Source: Granulicella arctica
GTDB lineage: Bacteria > Acidobacteriota > Terriglobia > Terriglobales > Acidobacteriaceae
NCBI RefSeq assembly: GCF_013410065.1
Contig: NZ_JACCCW010000002.1
Location: 1,674,001-1,738,000, forward strand
DNA: 64,000 bases
Direction of reading: 5' to 3'
How positions within the stretch are numbered: the stretch's first letter is position 1; every line of letters begins with the position of its first letter. This document shows, piece by piece, positions 26,045 through 34,061 of the stretch. The notes beneath the pieces are model-generated. The model was given only the letters and a program-made list of their open reading frames with translations, did not search any database and had not been told where the DNA came from. A program made the translations under genes and the position numbers.

Positions 26045-26584
26045 ATGCCGCCGGGATCGAGTCAGGACGACTCAACTCTGCTGGGGCTTGTTCAGAAGGG
26101 CGACGAGCAGGCTATGGCGTCGATCTTCGATCGCTACTCGAAGGTGGTGTACTCGGTGTCGCTTCGCGTTCTCCGAGATCCATCGGCGGCGGAGGACGTG
26201 CTTCAGGAGATTTTTATGCAGATATGGCGCAATCCGGACAGCTTCACTGCGACGAGGGGAAGCCTCGGCGGTTGGCTGGCGGTTGTGTCGCGGAATCGCT
26301 CGATCGACGCGTTGCGGCGCAGGCGTCCATCGGAGCAGATTGACGATCTGCCGCTGGCCTCGACGTACAACATCGCGGATGAGGTGGAGCGGAACTCGAT
26401 GATGGAAAAGGCTCGGTCGGTGATTCATTTACTACCGGTCGAGCAGCGCAAGACGTTGGAGATGGCGTTCTTTGATGGACTGACGCACTCAGAGATTGCA
26501 GAGATGACGGGCGATCCACTTGGAACCGTCAAGACACGTATTCGCAGCGCGCTGCTGACGCTGAGAAAGGCATTTCAGGCATGA
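26045..26584 (+). CDS. ECF-type RNA polymerase sigma factor
   Basis: A 179-residue sigma factor with region 2 (FDRYSKVVYSVSLRVLRDPSAAEDVLQEIFMQIWRN split over residues about 30-70; key motif AEDVLQEIF) and region 4 (HSEIAEMTGDPLGTVKTRIRS). The spacing between the two domains is normal. The ATG at 26045 has GGGAG 8 bases upstream; ATG/GTG codons 9-12 codons earlier lack one. It overlaps the downstream anti-sigma gene by ATGA, so the pair is co-translated. It directs RNA polymerase to stress-type promoters; the trigger is unknown. Confidence 0.93.
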   Translation: MPPGSSQDDSTLLGLVQKGDEQAMASIFDRYSKVVYSVSLRVLRDPSAAEDVLQEIFMQIWRNPDSFTATRGSLGGWLAVVSRNRSIDALRRRRPSEQIDDLPLASTYNIADEVERNSMMEKARSVIHLLPVEQRKTLEMAFFDGLTHSEIAEMTGDPLGTVKTRIRSALLTLRKAFQA

Positions 26585-27432
26585 CAGACCAAAGACATAT
26601 CGATTCAGAAGATCTGGCGCTGTATGCCATGCAGCTTCTCAGCAACGATGAGGCCGGGATTGTTCAGAGCCACATAGAGATATGCAGTGAGTGCAAGAAC
26701 GAGTTGATCGCGGCGCAGGGCGATCTGGCAGTCGTCGCGCTATCGGTTGACCTGGAGACACCTGCACCACGGGCGCGTGAACGCTTTCTGCAACAGGTAT
26801 CACGCGAGAAGCGGGTTGCGTCGATCGAACGGGCGGCGCAGGTCGAGGCCAGCGGTGCGCTTCGGATGCCGAGTGCGGCGAAGCAGCAGGGCTCGGGCGG
26901 TAAGTTGCTGCCGTGGCTCGGCTGGGCGGTGGCTGCGGGTGTTGCCTTCTCGGCGACGAGCCTTTACCGGGACCGCGTGCAGATGCAGGCGACGGTTGCG
27001 GACCAGTCGGCGCAGTTGAAGGCGGAGACGGCGCAGATGGCGACGATGTCGGCCGATGCTGCTCGGGCGAAGGCGATCATGGATGCGCTGACGGACAGCT
27101 CCGCGATGCGAGTGACGCTGAATGTGGCACCGGCGGCCAAGCCTGTTCCCCAGGGCAAGGCGACGTATGTTGCGAATAAGGGAACACTGCTGTTCAGCGC
27201 GAACAATCTGGACCAGTTGCCGCTTGCGAAGGTCTACGAGCTGTGGCTGATTCCGGCGAATGGCGGAGCACCGATGCCGGCGGGGACCTTCAGGCCGGAT
27301 GGGCGCGGCAACGGCAATGTGATTCTGCCGGAGCTGCCGCAGGGTGTGCAGGCGAAGGCATTCGCAGTGACGATTGAGCCTGACGGCGGTTCGCAGACGC
27401 CGACGATGCCGATCATCATGGTGGGGGCTTAG
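26581..27432 (+). CDS. Anti-sigma factor (RskA/RsgI-like, zinc-finger)
   Basis: A 283-residue protein. The cytoplasmic N-terminus has an anti-sigma zinc-finger motif (HIEICSECKN, His-x3-Cys-x2-Cys). One transmembrane helix (residues about 105-125) is followed by a coiled stretch and a C-terminal RskA-type domain (about 170-283: 'LPLAKVYELWLIPANGGAP', 'FAVTIEPDGG'). Family knowledge: it holds its sigma factor at the membrane until released by proteolysis. It overlaps the sigma gene by 4 bases and ends 24 bases before a bidirectional terminator. Confidence 0.92.
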   Translation: MTDQRHIDSEDLALYAMQLLSNDEAGIVQSHIEICSECKNELIAAQGDLAVVALSVDLETPAPRARERFLQQVSREKRVASIERAAQVEASGALRMPSAAKQQGSGGKLLPWLGWAVAAGVAFSATSLYRDRVQMQATVADQSAQLKAETAQMATMSADAARAKAIMDALTDSSAMRVTLNVAPAAKPVPQGKATYVANKGTLLFSANNLDQLPLAKVYELWLIPANGGAPMPAGTFRPDGRGNGNVILPELPQGVQAKAFAVTIEPDGGSQTPTMPIIMVGA

Positions 27433-27455
27433 GGTACTTCGCGGAGTATGTAGCC

Positions 27456-27495
27456 AAGTAAAAGAGCCATCCTCTCAAGGATGGCTCTTTTACTT
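27456..27495. terminator. Bidirectional rho-independent terminator
   Basis: A perfect 18-base stem (AAGTAAAAGAGCCATCCT at 27456-27473 pairing with 27478-27495) with a 4-base loop and flanking A and T runs. It sits between the convergent anti-sigma gene and the beta-propeller lipoprotein gene and can serve both. Confidence 0.9.
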
Positions 27496-27518
27496 GCTGC
27501 TTATGGAGATGACTTCTA

Positions 27519-28928
27519 CTACTGGGCAGTGACGCGAACGGATACGCCGGTTCCCTGAAGGGGGATGGTGGTGTCGATCGTGTCGGTGTCGGTTTCGATG
27601 ACTGTCATGTTCTGGCTGGCGGCAAGGTTGCCGCTATCATTGCAGACAACATAGACCTTGCCGGTGGGCGTGCCTGTCGTTGCGGCGATGTAGGAGGGGC
27701 GGCAAGAGAGGGGGATTGTCTTGGTCACCGAGTTGCTCGTCAGATTGACGACGGAGACCGAGCAGTTGCCCGTGGCCGTGCTGGTCGAGGTCGAAACGCA
27801 GGGCAGGCTTGTATCGCCGCTGTTGGCGACATAGGCGCGGGTTCCATCCTGCAAGACGGAGACCATGACCGGACTAACGCCGACGGGGACAGTGGCGAGC
27901 ACAGTACCGAAGCCAGTGGCGTCGACAGGGTTGGTGGTGTCGCAGTTGGGGTTGGTCGTGGAGGCCAGGGCGCTACAGAGCGGGATGCTGATGAGGCTCA
28001 AGGTGCCGTTGGTGGTGCCGTTGCCTGCGTTGGCGACAGCCATCTCCGAGAGCGTGGGGGCGAAGTCGGCCCAGAGGGGCGAGGTGCCGACCTGGATGGT
28101 GCCCGTCGGGAGCGCGGTGGAGCTATCGAGCGTGTTCGTCTGGACGTTGATAACGCTGACCGTACCGCTGCCCTTGTTCATGATGTAGGCGCGCTTGCCG
28201 TCGGCGCTCATGATGCCGTAGACGGGGTTCGTGCCGACGTTGAAGGTTGATGAGATGGTGTTGGTTCCGGTCTCGATGGAGGAGACGCTGCCGCCGCTGC
28301 CGCTGAGGGCGTAGACGCGTGGAGCGGCGGAGAGGCCGACGACATAGACAGGATCGGTGACGGTCAGCTCCTGCTTGAGCGCGAGGGGTGAGCCCTGAAA
28401 TTCGCCGATGGCGTTGCGACCCGTCTCGCTGACGTAGGTGTTGGTCCCCTGCGGGAAGATGCTGACCGGGTTCGCGTCGGAGAGCAGGGTCGTCTCGAGG
28501 ATCTGGCTGGTGAGCAGCGAGGTGGAGATGCCGAAGACGTTGAGTGTGCCGTCACCATTGATGGTGTAGCCGGTGGTCCCTGTCGCATTGAGGACGAGGT
28601 ACTTCGGATCGACACCGATGTTCGCGGTGATGAGCACGGTATCGCCGGAGAAGTCGACGATGGTGATCAGGCCGGGGTTGCCGGTGCCGGGGTTCGACAT
28701 GGCGATGGCGTACTTCGACGGTTGAGATGAGGGGCCAACCGGGTTGATGGCAGCCACGACCGGACGGTAGGTGTTACCGCAGCCGATCAGCGAGGTGAAG
28801 CCTGCTGCCGCAAGAGTGGCAAGAGCCATCGACCGAATGAGGTGTCGCGCCGAGCGCGATACGGAGTTCCCTGCTGCTTCAATTCCTGATTGCAAAACTG
28901 CTCCCACGATGGTTCTGGTGTTGGCCAT
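27519..28928 (-). CDS. YncE-like beta-propeller lipoprotein
   Basis: A 469-residue exported protein. An unusually long N-terminal region precedes a lipobox (SLIGC, Cys about 50). The rest is a repeating 40-residue beta-propeller with motifs such as GTVSVINVQTN, YGIMSADGKRAYIMNKGS and 'TVPVGVSPVMVSVLQDGTRAYVAN'. Family knowledge: YncE/lactonase-type propellers bind or process unknown extracytoplasmic substrates. The gene is convergent with the anti-sigma gene, sharing its terminator. Confidence 0.82.
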   Translation of the reverse strand: MANTRTIVGAVLQSGIEAAGNSVSRSARHLIRSMALATLAAAGFTSLIGCGNTYRPVVAAINPVGPSSQPSKYAIAMSNPGTGNPGLITIVDFSGDTVLITANIGVDPKYLVLNATGTTGYTINGDGTLNVFGISTSLLTSQILETTLLSDANPVSIFPQGTNTYVSETGRNAIGEFQGSPLALKQELTVTDPVYVVGLSAAPRVYALSGSGGSVSSIETGTNTISSTFNVGTNPVYGIMSADGKRAYIMNKGSGTVSVINVQTNTLDSSTALPTGTIQVGTSPLWADFAPTLSEMAVANAGNGTTNGTLSLISIPLCSALASTTNPNCDTTNPVDATGFGTVLATVPVGVSPVMVSVLQDGTRAYVANSGDTSLPCVSTSTSTATGNCSVSVVNLTSNSVTKTIPLSCRPSYIAATTGTPTGKVYVVCNDSGNLAASQNMTVIETDTDTIDTTIPLQGTGVSVRVTAQ

Positions 28929-28970
28929 GCTCTAGCATCGATTGTAAATCACATAGGAGTAGGGTGGGCG

Positions 28971-29849
28971 ATGAGGACCAAAATGCGCAGGACACAGACG
29001 GCGCGAGGACAGGGCAAGGTGATTGCGGGGGAGCGCGACCGGATGCAGTCCGAGATGTTGTCGGGTGCAATGGGCGGACTTCTGGTGGCCAAGACATTGA
29101 TCGTCGTGTGGGCGTTTCACCGCCTGGGGACGTATCCGCGCTGGTTCTGGGTGGCGTTGGCGGGGAGTGCGGCGTTTGCGCTGGTGGTATGGCTGCTGCG
29201 GTCGGCTACAGGGCCAGCGGCGGCGCTGGGCGGCTTCGTGTGCATGAATATCCTTCTGGCGCAGGGGTTTGGGATGAGCTGGCAGCAGACGGCGATGCCT
29301 GCGTTGTTGACGCTGTTCGTGCTGACCTTTGCAGCGACGCGGTTCGGACGCTCGCGGAAGGAGCGGATGGGGGTCGCGGAGCCGAAGCGGGGGCGGCGGG
29401 CGGCGCAGGTGCTGGCGAACCTTGGGGTCGCGGGGCTGTGCGCGGGTGCGGCCTCGCCGCTGCTGCTGGCGGCCTGCCTGGCGGCGCTGGCGGAGGCTAC
29501 GGCGGATACGGTGTCGTCGGAGATGGGGCAGGCGCTCGGGGGACGGACGCTGTTGATTACGAGCTGGAGCGAGGTTCCGGCGGGAACGGATGGCGGCATC
29601 AGCATTGCGGGAACGACGCTGGGAGCGGCGGCGGCGGGTGCGATTGTGCTGGTGACTGCAGCGACGCGGTTTGTGCGGTGGGAGATGGGGATGGTGGTGT
29701 TCGGGGCTGCTGTGGCTGGGCTGTTATTCGATAGCTGGCTGGGAGCTACTGTGGAGCGAAAGGGTTGGCTGGGGAATGATCTGGTGAATTTTTGCTCGAC
29801 GGTAGTGGCGGCGGTGGTGGGTTATTGGGGGATGCGGCTGATGATGTAG
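28971..29849 (+). CDS. DUF92 integral membrane protein (VTE6-like)
   Basis: A 292-residue protein with about seven transmembrane helices, and the DUF92 signatures ATADTVSSEMGQALGGRT and 'EVPAGTDGGISIAGTTLGA'. Family knowledge: plant VTE6, a DUF92 protein, is a phytyl-phosphate kinase; bacterial members are polyprenyl-phosphate-type kinases or unknown. The ATG at 28971 is chosen; about 27 earlier codons would be inside the divergent propeller gene. The stop codon is the first base triplet of a dispersed repeat. Confidence 0.82.
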   Translation: MRTKMRRTQTARGQGKVIAGERDRMQSEMLSGAMGGLLVAKTLIVVWAFHRLGTYPRWFWVALAGSAAFALVVWLLRSATGPAAALGGFVCMNILLAQGFGMSWQQTAMPALLTLFVLTFAATRFGRSRKERMGVAEPKRGRRAAQVLANLGVAGLCAGAASPLLLAACLAALAEATADTVSSEMGQALGGRTLLITSWSEVPAGTDGGISIAGTTLGAAAAGAIVLVTAATRFVRWEMGMVVFGAAVAGLLFDSWLGATVERKGWLGNDLVNFCSTVVAAVVGYWGMRLMM

Positions 29850-29918
29850 GAAAGCGGTCGTGCTTTGCACGATGCCCACCTTAGCGACGATAGGGCTGTT
29901 GCGAAGATGGGCACCCGG
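29849..29918. repeat. Dispersed 70-base repeat, copy 1
   Basis: The first 30 bases (GGAAAGCGGTCGTGCTTTGC and then ACGATGCCCA) are identical to 41013-41042, and the end (GCGAAGATGGG-CACCCGG) also matches, with a more variable centre. It contains a CGTGC/GCACG hairpin. The copy starts at the DUF92 stop codon. Confidence 0.85.
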
Positions 29919-29961
29919 TTTGCATCCGATTTACCCGGTTTGTGCGGTTTGCGGGGGATAG

Positions 29962-30624
29962 CTATTCGGGTTTGTCTTCGAGCCAGTGGTGCAGGCCGTC
30001 GGTGTTGATGTGGAGCTTGAAGAAGGTGTAGCTGAGGATCTCGTGCAGGTAGCGCTGGGCGAGGTCGTAGTTGCTGATGTTGCCGAAGGGTGGGCGGGGT
30101 GAGGTGTAGACGTCGAGCCCATCGTCCTCGCAGAGCTCGCGGATGCGGAAGAGATGGGTTCCATCGGAGACGACGACGATGTGGTGAAGGTCGTTCTCGC
30201 GGGCGATCTCGACGAGGCGGTCGACTTGCTCCTCGGTGTCGAAGGAGCTGGTCTCGGCGATGATCTTGTCGAAGGGGATGCCGTTGGCGAGGAGGTAGTC
30301 GCGGCTGACACCGCCCTCGGTGTTGCCGGAGTCCTTGTCGCTGCCGCCGCCGAGGGTGATGACGAGGGGCGCGACCTGCTTGCGGTAGAGAGTAAGGACG
30401 TGATCGAGCCGCGCGTGGAGGACGGGCGAGGGATGGCCGAGGTACTCCGCGGCACCGAAGACGGCGATGGCGTCGGCGGTCTGGGCCTGATCCTGCTGGG
30501 CGACGGTGGCGATCTGGTAGTAGACCCAACCAAACCAGGCGAGGGTGACCAGGAGCAGGAGTCCGACGAGGCGCAGGACGAAACGGCTGGCGGGACGGGT
30601 CTGGTTGGAGGTGGCAGGAGTCAT
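29962..30624 (-). CDS. YdcF-family (DUF218) membrane protein
   Basis: A 220-residue protein with one N-terminal membrane helix (about 17-37) and a DUF218 domain (about 45-200): 'AIAVFGAAEYLG', VITLGGGSDKDSG, and TSSFDTEEQ with VVSDGTHLFR. Family knowledge: such proteins act at or near the cytoplasmic membrane in envelope or vancomycin-resistance-related processes (SanA/YdcF), with unclear biochemistry. The ATG at 30624 opens at the membrane helix; the frame continues upstream through repeat DNA and is not used. Confidence 0.82.
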   Translation of the reverse strand: MTPATSNQTRPASRFVLRLVGLLLLVTLAWFGWVYYQIATVAQQDQAQTADAIAVFGAAEYLGHPSPVLHARLDHVLTLYRKQVAPLVITLGGGSDKDSGNTEGGVSRDYLLANGIPFDKIIAETSSFDTEEQVDRLVEIARENDLHHIVVVSDGTHLFRIRELCEDDGLDVYTSPRPPFGNISNYDLAQRYLHEILSYTFFKLHINTDGLHHWLEDKPE

Positions 30625-30752
30625 AGGAGATTGCGAAAGAAAACAGCTTATGGGGACAAGGATACGGCTAAAGGTTGTGCACTTCCAAACGATGGATTGT
30701 TGGCTGCTGTTGAATTGGAATCGACGAAGAACAAACAACAACAAGTGCAACC

Positions 30753-30883
30753 GCAGGTCCTTCGACTGCGTGCTGCGCACTTCGCTCAGGATGACAGAAT
30801 TTTTTTGGCTGTGGAGAGAAAAACAAGCAACGGCAAATGCAGGTCCTTCGGCTGCGTGCTGCGCACTTCGCTCAGGATGACAG
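30753..30883. repeat. Two copies of a 45-base dispersed repeat
   Basis: Copies at 30753-30797 and 30839-30883 differ at one base in 45. Each ends 'CTCAGGATGACAG'. A 41-base spacer separates them. The element lies in the gap between the YdcF and Sua5 genes. It resembles dispersed non-coding repeats common in Acidobacteriaceae genomes, by recollection. Confidence 0.85.
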
Positions 30884-30907
30884 TTTTGTTTAAGGTGGTC
30901 GAGAACG

Positions 30908-31552
30908 TTAGTGCTGTAACGCTAAGGCAATTTCGTGGGTGGGGATGGCACCTTCGCGAAGGATCATCCAGGAGTTGCCGCCGCCGGAGAGATCGACGAT
31001 GGTGGTGGCGGTGGAGCGGGCGGTCGGGCCGCCGTCGACGATGAGGGGGATTTTGTCGCCGAGTTGCTCGCGGACGCCGTTGGCGTGGGTGCATTCTGGG
31101 TAGCCGCTGAGGTTGGCGGAGGTGGCGGTGATGGGCAGGCCGAGGCGGGTGACGACGGCGCGGCAGATGGCGGCTTCAGGCACGCGGAGGGCGAGGTTGC
31201 CGGTGTTGGCGGTAACGCGCAGGGGGAGCTTCGAGCCGGCCTTGACGACGAGGGTGAGTGGGCCGGGCCAGAACTTTTCAGCGAGGCGGTCGAAGGCGGT
31301 GTCGAGGTTGCGGGCGAGCTCGTAGGCCTGCGCGACCTCGGCGATGAGCAGCGAGAGGGGTTTGTGGCGGGCGCGGGATTTGAGGTCGTAGATGCGGTCA
31401 ACAGCGTGGAGATTGACCGGGTCTACGGCGAGTCCGTAGAAGGTGTCGGTGGGCAGAGCGACGACGTTGCCGGTGTTGAGGCTGGCGACGATCTGGTCGA
31501 TGCAGTGCGGTTCGGGCTCGTCGGGATGAACGCGGAGAATCTCAGCCGTCAA
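30908..31552 (-). CDS. Sua5/YrdC/YwlC threonylcarbamoyl-AMP synthase
   Basis: A 214-residue protein with the YrdC fold: 'VALPTDTFYGLAVDP' , KSRARHKPLSLLIA, and SANLSGYPECTHA. It makes threonylcarbamoyl-AMP, the intermediate for t6A37 in tRNA. No C-terminal Sua5 domain follows, so it is the short YrdC/YwlC type. The TTG at 31552 is chosen: AGGAG lies 8 bases upstream. The frame is open for 18 more codons but with no ATG. Confidence 0.9.
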   Translation of the reverse strand: MTAEILRVHPDEPEPHCIDQIVASLNTGNVVALPTDTFYGLAVDPVNLHAVDRIYDLKSRARHKPLSLLIAEVAQAYELARNLDTAFDRLAEKFWPGPLTLVVKAGSKLPLRVTANTGNLALRVPEAAICRAVVTRLGLPITATSANLSGYPECTHANGVREQLGDKIPLIVDGGPTARSTATTIVDLSGGGNSWMILREGAIPTHEIALALQH

Positions 31553-31762
31553 AATTGTGGCTCCTGAATGTATCGCCCGAGGGCGCGTTGTGGGTGTGGC
31601 CCACAACTTCGGAGGATAGCATCGGAAGGGGTTGGGCTCAATTGCGGGGGACGTGGGTTCGTGAGTTCAGCGCTGCTGGCTTTTTTTTAATCTCCTCGTC
31701 CCACTCCGACCTCCGACATGCGCAATCATCATACGGAGAGGAAAGGCGTAGAATTAGCGAAG

Positions 31763-32557
31763 ATGAATATGGACTTCAATGTGGTGACGAGCAGGGCGAA
31801 TGCGCGGGTGAAGCAGTTGCGGGCGGCGTTTGCGGGACAGGCTCGGCTGTCGGGCGGGATGGTGGCGATTGAGGGCGACCATCTGCTGGAGGAGGCGCTG
31901 CGCAGCGGGATGGTGCTGAAGACGGTCTTCGTGAGCGAGCGGCGGAGTGTGCCGGGGATCGTCCCGCGAAGCGTCGAGGTGCTGCGGCTGGCGCAGGATG
32001 TGTTTCAGAGTGTGGTGGAGACGCAGTCGCCGCAGGGAGTGGCGGCGCTGCTGGTGCCTCCGGTGCGGACGCTGGAGGCGGTGCTGGGTGCGGCTTCGGA
32101 GGCTGCGCCGTTGATTTTGATTGCGTGCGGGTTGCAGGACCCGGGGAATTTGGGGACTCTGGTGCGGTCGGCGGAGGCGTTTGGGGCGACGGGAGTTATC
32201 ACGACTCCGGGGACGGTGAGTGCATGGAACCAGAAGGCGCTGCGTGCTTCGGTTGGGTCGGTGTTTCGCATGCCGGTAGTGTCGGCGACGCTGGATGAGG
32301 TGGCGGGGCTGCGGGCTCGGGGGGTGCGGTTGCTGGCGGCTGTTGGTGCAGAGGGAGATGCGGCGCAGGGAGTGGACTTTGCGAGAGCATGTGCGCTGAT
32401 GATTGGGAACGAGGGACAAGGGCTGGCGGCGGAGTGGTTGGAGATTGCGGATGGGCAGGTGACGATTCCCTGCCCTGGTCCGGTGGAGAGTTTGAATGCG
32501 GGCGTAGCGGGGAGCTTGTTGCTGTATGAGGCTTCGCGGCAGAGGACTCGCGTATGA
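31763..32557 (+). CDS. SPOUT (SpoU/TrmH-type) RNA 2'-O-methyltransferase
   Basis: A 264-residue protein. An N-terminal substrate-binding domain (residues 1-90) is followed by the three SPOUT motifs: NLGTLVRSAEAFG, IGNEGQGL and 'IPCPGPVESLNAGVAGSLLLYE' (knotted SAM site). It methylates a ribose in 23S rRNA or tRNA. ATG at 31763 and 31769 are alternatives; neither has a strong ribosome site. It overlaps the downstream rarA gene by ATGA. Confidence 0.88.
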   Translation: MNMDFNVVTSRANARVKQLRAAFAGQARLSGGMVAIEGDHLLEEALRSGMVLKTVFVSERRSVPGIVPRSVEVLRLAQDVFQSVVETQSPQGVAALLVPPVRTLEAVLGAASEAAPLILIACGLQDPGNLGTLVRSAEAFGATGVITTPGTVSAWNQKALRASVGSVFRMPVVSATLDEVAGLRARGVRLLAAVGAEGDAAQGVDFARACALMIGNEGQGLAAEWLEIADGQVTIPCPGPVESLNAGVAGSLLLYEASRQRTRV

Positions 32558-33885
32558 GCTTGTTTGACGCATCGCCGATGGCGGCTGCAAATACGGCACG
32601 GCAGGCTCCGCTGGCGGAGCGGATGCGGCCACGGACGCTTGCGGAGTACACCGGGCAGGAGCATCTGTTGGGCGAGGGGATGCCGCTGCGGCTGGCGATC
32701 GAGAAGGACGATGCGGCGTCGCTGATCTTCTGGGGGCCTCCGGGGGTGGGCAAGACGACGCTGGCGAAGATTATTGCGCAGGTGACGCAGGCTAGCTTCA
32801 TTGAGTTCTCCGCGGTGCTGAGCGGCATCAAGGAGATCAAGCAGGTGATGGTGGAGGCAGAGAAGGCGGCGGGGTTTGGGTCGCGGACCATTCTGTTTGT
32901 GGATGAGATTCATCGCTTCAACAAGGCGCAGCAGGATGCGTTTCTGCCATATGTGGAGAGGGGAACGATTCGGCTGATTGGAGCGACGACGGAGAACCCT
33001 TCGTTTGAGATCAATGCGGCGCTGCTGTCGCGGTGTCGCGTGTATACGCTGCGGGCGCTGACAGAAGAGCAGGTGATGGGGTTGCTGCTGCGGGCGCTGA
33101 ACGATGCGGAGCGCGGGCTGGGGACGCTGGGCGTTGAGGCGGATGAGGATGCGCTGGCGATGATGGCGTCTTACGCGAGCGGCGATGCGCGCAATGCCCT
33201 GAATGCGCTGGAGGTTGCGGCGAAGATTGCGGATGGGCGCGGCGAACGGACGATTACGAAGGCGATGGCGGCGGAGGCGTTGCAGCGACGCGTGCTGCTG
33301 TACGACAAGAAGGGCGAGCAGCACTACGACATTATTTCGGCGCTGCACAAGAGCGTGCGCAACTCGGACGCGGATGCGGCGTTGTACTGGCTGGGGCGGA
33401 TGCTGGAGGCGGGCGAAGATCCGATGTACTGCGCGCGGCGGATTGTGCGGATGGCGGTGGAGGATATTGGGCTGGCGGCTCCGGAGGCGCTGAATCTTTG
33501 CCTGAGTGCGCGGGATGCAATGCACTTTCTGGGGCAGCCGGAGGGTGGGTTGGCGTTGGCGCAGGCGGTGGTGTACCTGGCGCTGGCTCCGAAGTCGAAT
33601 GCGGTGTACACGGCGTATGGGGCGGTGCAGGCGGATATTCAGGCTACCGCTGCTGAGCCGGTTCCGCTGCATCTGCGGAATGCTCCGACGAAGCTGATGA
33701 AGTCGCTCGACTATGGGAAGGACTACCAGTACGCGCACGATGTGGAGGGGCGCGTGGCGGATATGCAGTGCCTGCCGGGCTCGCTGGCGGGGCGGCGGTA
33801 CTACCAGCCGACGAACGAGGGGCGCGAGAAGCTGCTGGCGCAGCGGATGGAAGAGATTGCTCGGATCAAGACGTCGAAACGGTAG
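32554..33885 (+). CDS. rarA: Replication-associated recombination protein A (RarA/MgsA/WRNIP1)
   Basis: A 443-residue AAA+ ATPase of the clamp-loader-like RarA family. Walker A GPPGVGKTTLAK, Walker B LFVDEIHRFN, sensor 1 GATTENPSFE and the C-terminal MgsA tetramerisation domain are visible. It acts at stalled replication forks and at single-strand DNA gaps. The gene overlaps the methyltransferase by 4 bases. Confidence 0.95.
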   Translation: MSLFDASPMAAANTARQAPLAERMRPRTLAEYTGQEHLLGEGMPLRLAIEKDDAASLIFWGPPGVGKTTLAKIIAQVTQASFIEFSAVLSGIKEIKQVMVEAEKAAGFGSRTILFVDEIHRFNKAQQDAFLPYVERGTIRLIGATTENPSFEINAALLSRCRVYTLRALTEEQVMGLLLRALNDAERGLGTLGVEADEDALAMMASYASGDARNALNALEVAAKIADGRGERTITKAMAAEALQRRVLLYDKKGEQHYDIISALHKSVRNSDADAALYWLGRMLEAGEDPMYCARRIVRMAVEDIGLAAPEALNLCLSARDAMHFLGQPEGGLALAQAVVYLALAPKSNAVYTAYGAVQADIQATAAEPVPLHLRNAPTKLMKSLDYGKDYQYAHDVEGRVADMQCLPGSLAGRRYYQPTNEGREKLLAQRMEEIARIKTSKR

Positions 33886-34061
33886 AGAATTTTCTCGCGT
33901 TCGTGCGCTTGGCCTGCCTCCAGATAGCGAGCCTTTCAGAGGTTGGAATGCATGCAGATGGCGAGAGTGCGATACGGGCGGCGCATATTGTGAAGGAACT
34001 TATTGCATGAGAGCCGGAGCGTGAGTCTGCTCCGGCCCTGGTCGTTTGCAGGAGTGATGGC

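Noticed and set aside
32005..33738. A 577-residue open frame on the minus strand inside the rRNA-methyltransferase and rarA genes
   Set aside because: It is antisense to two well-supported genes, very rich in Arg, His and Gln, and shows no domain motifs. High GC gives long spurious frames.
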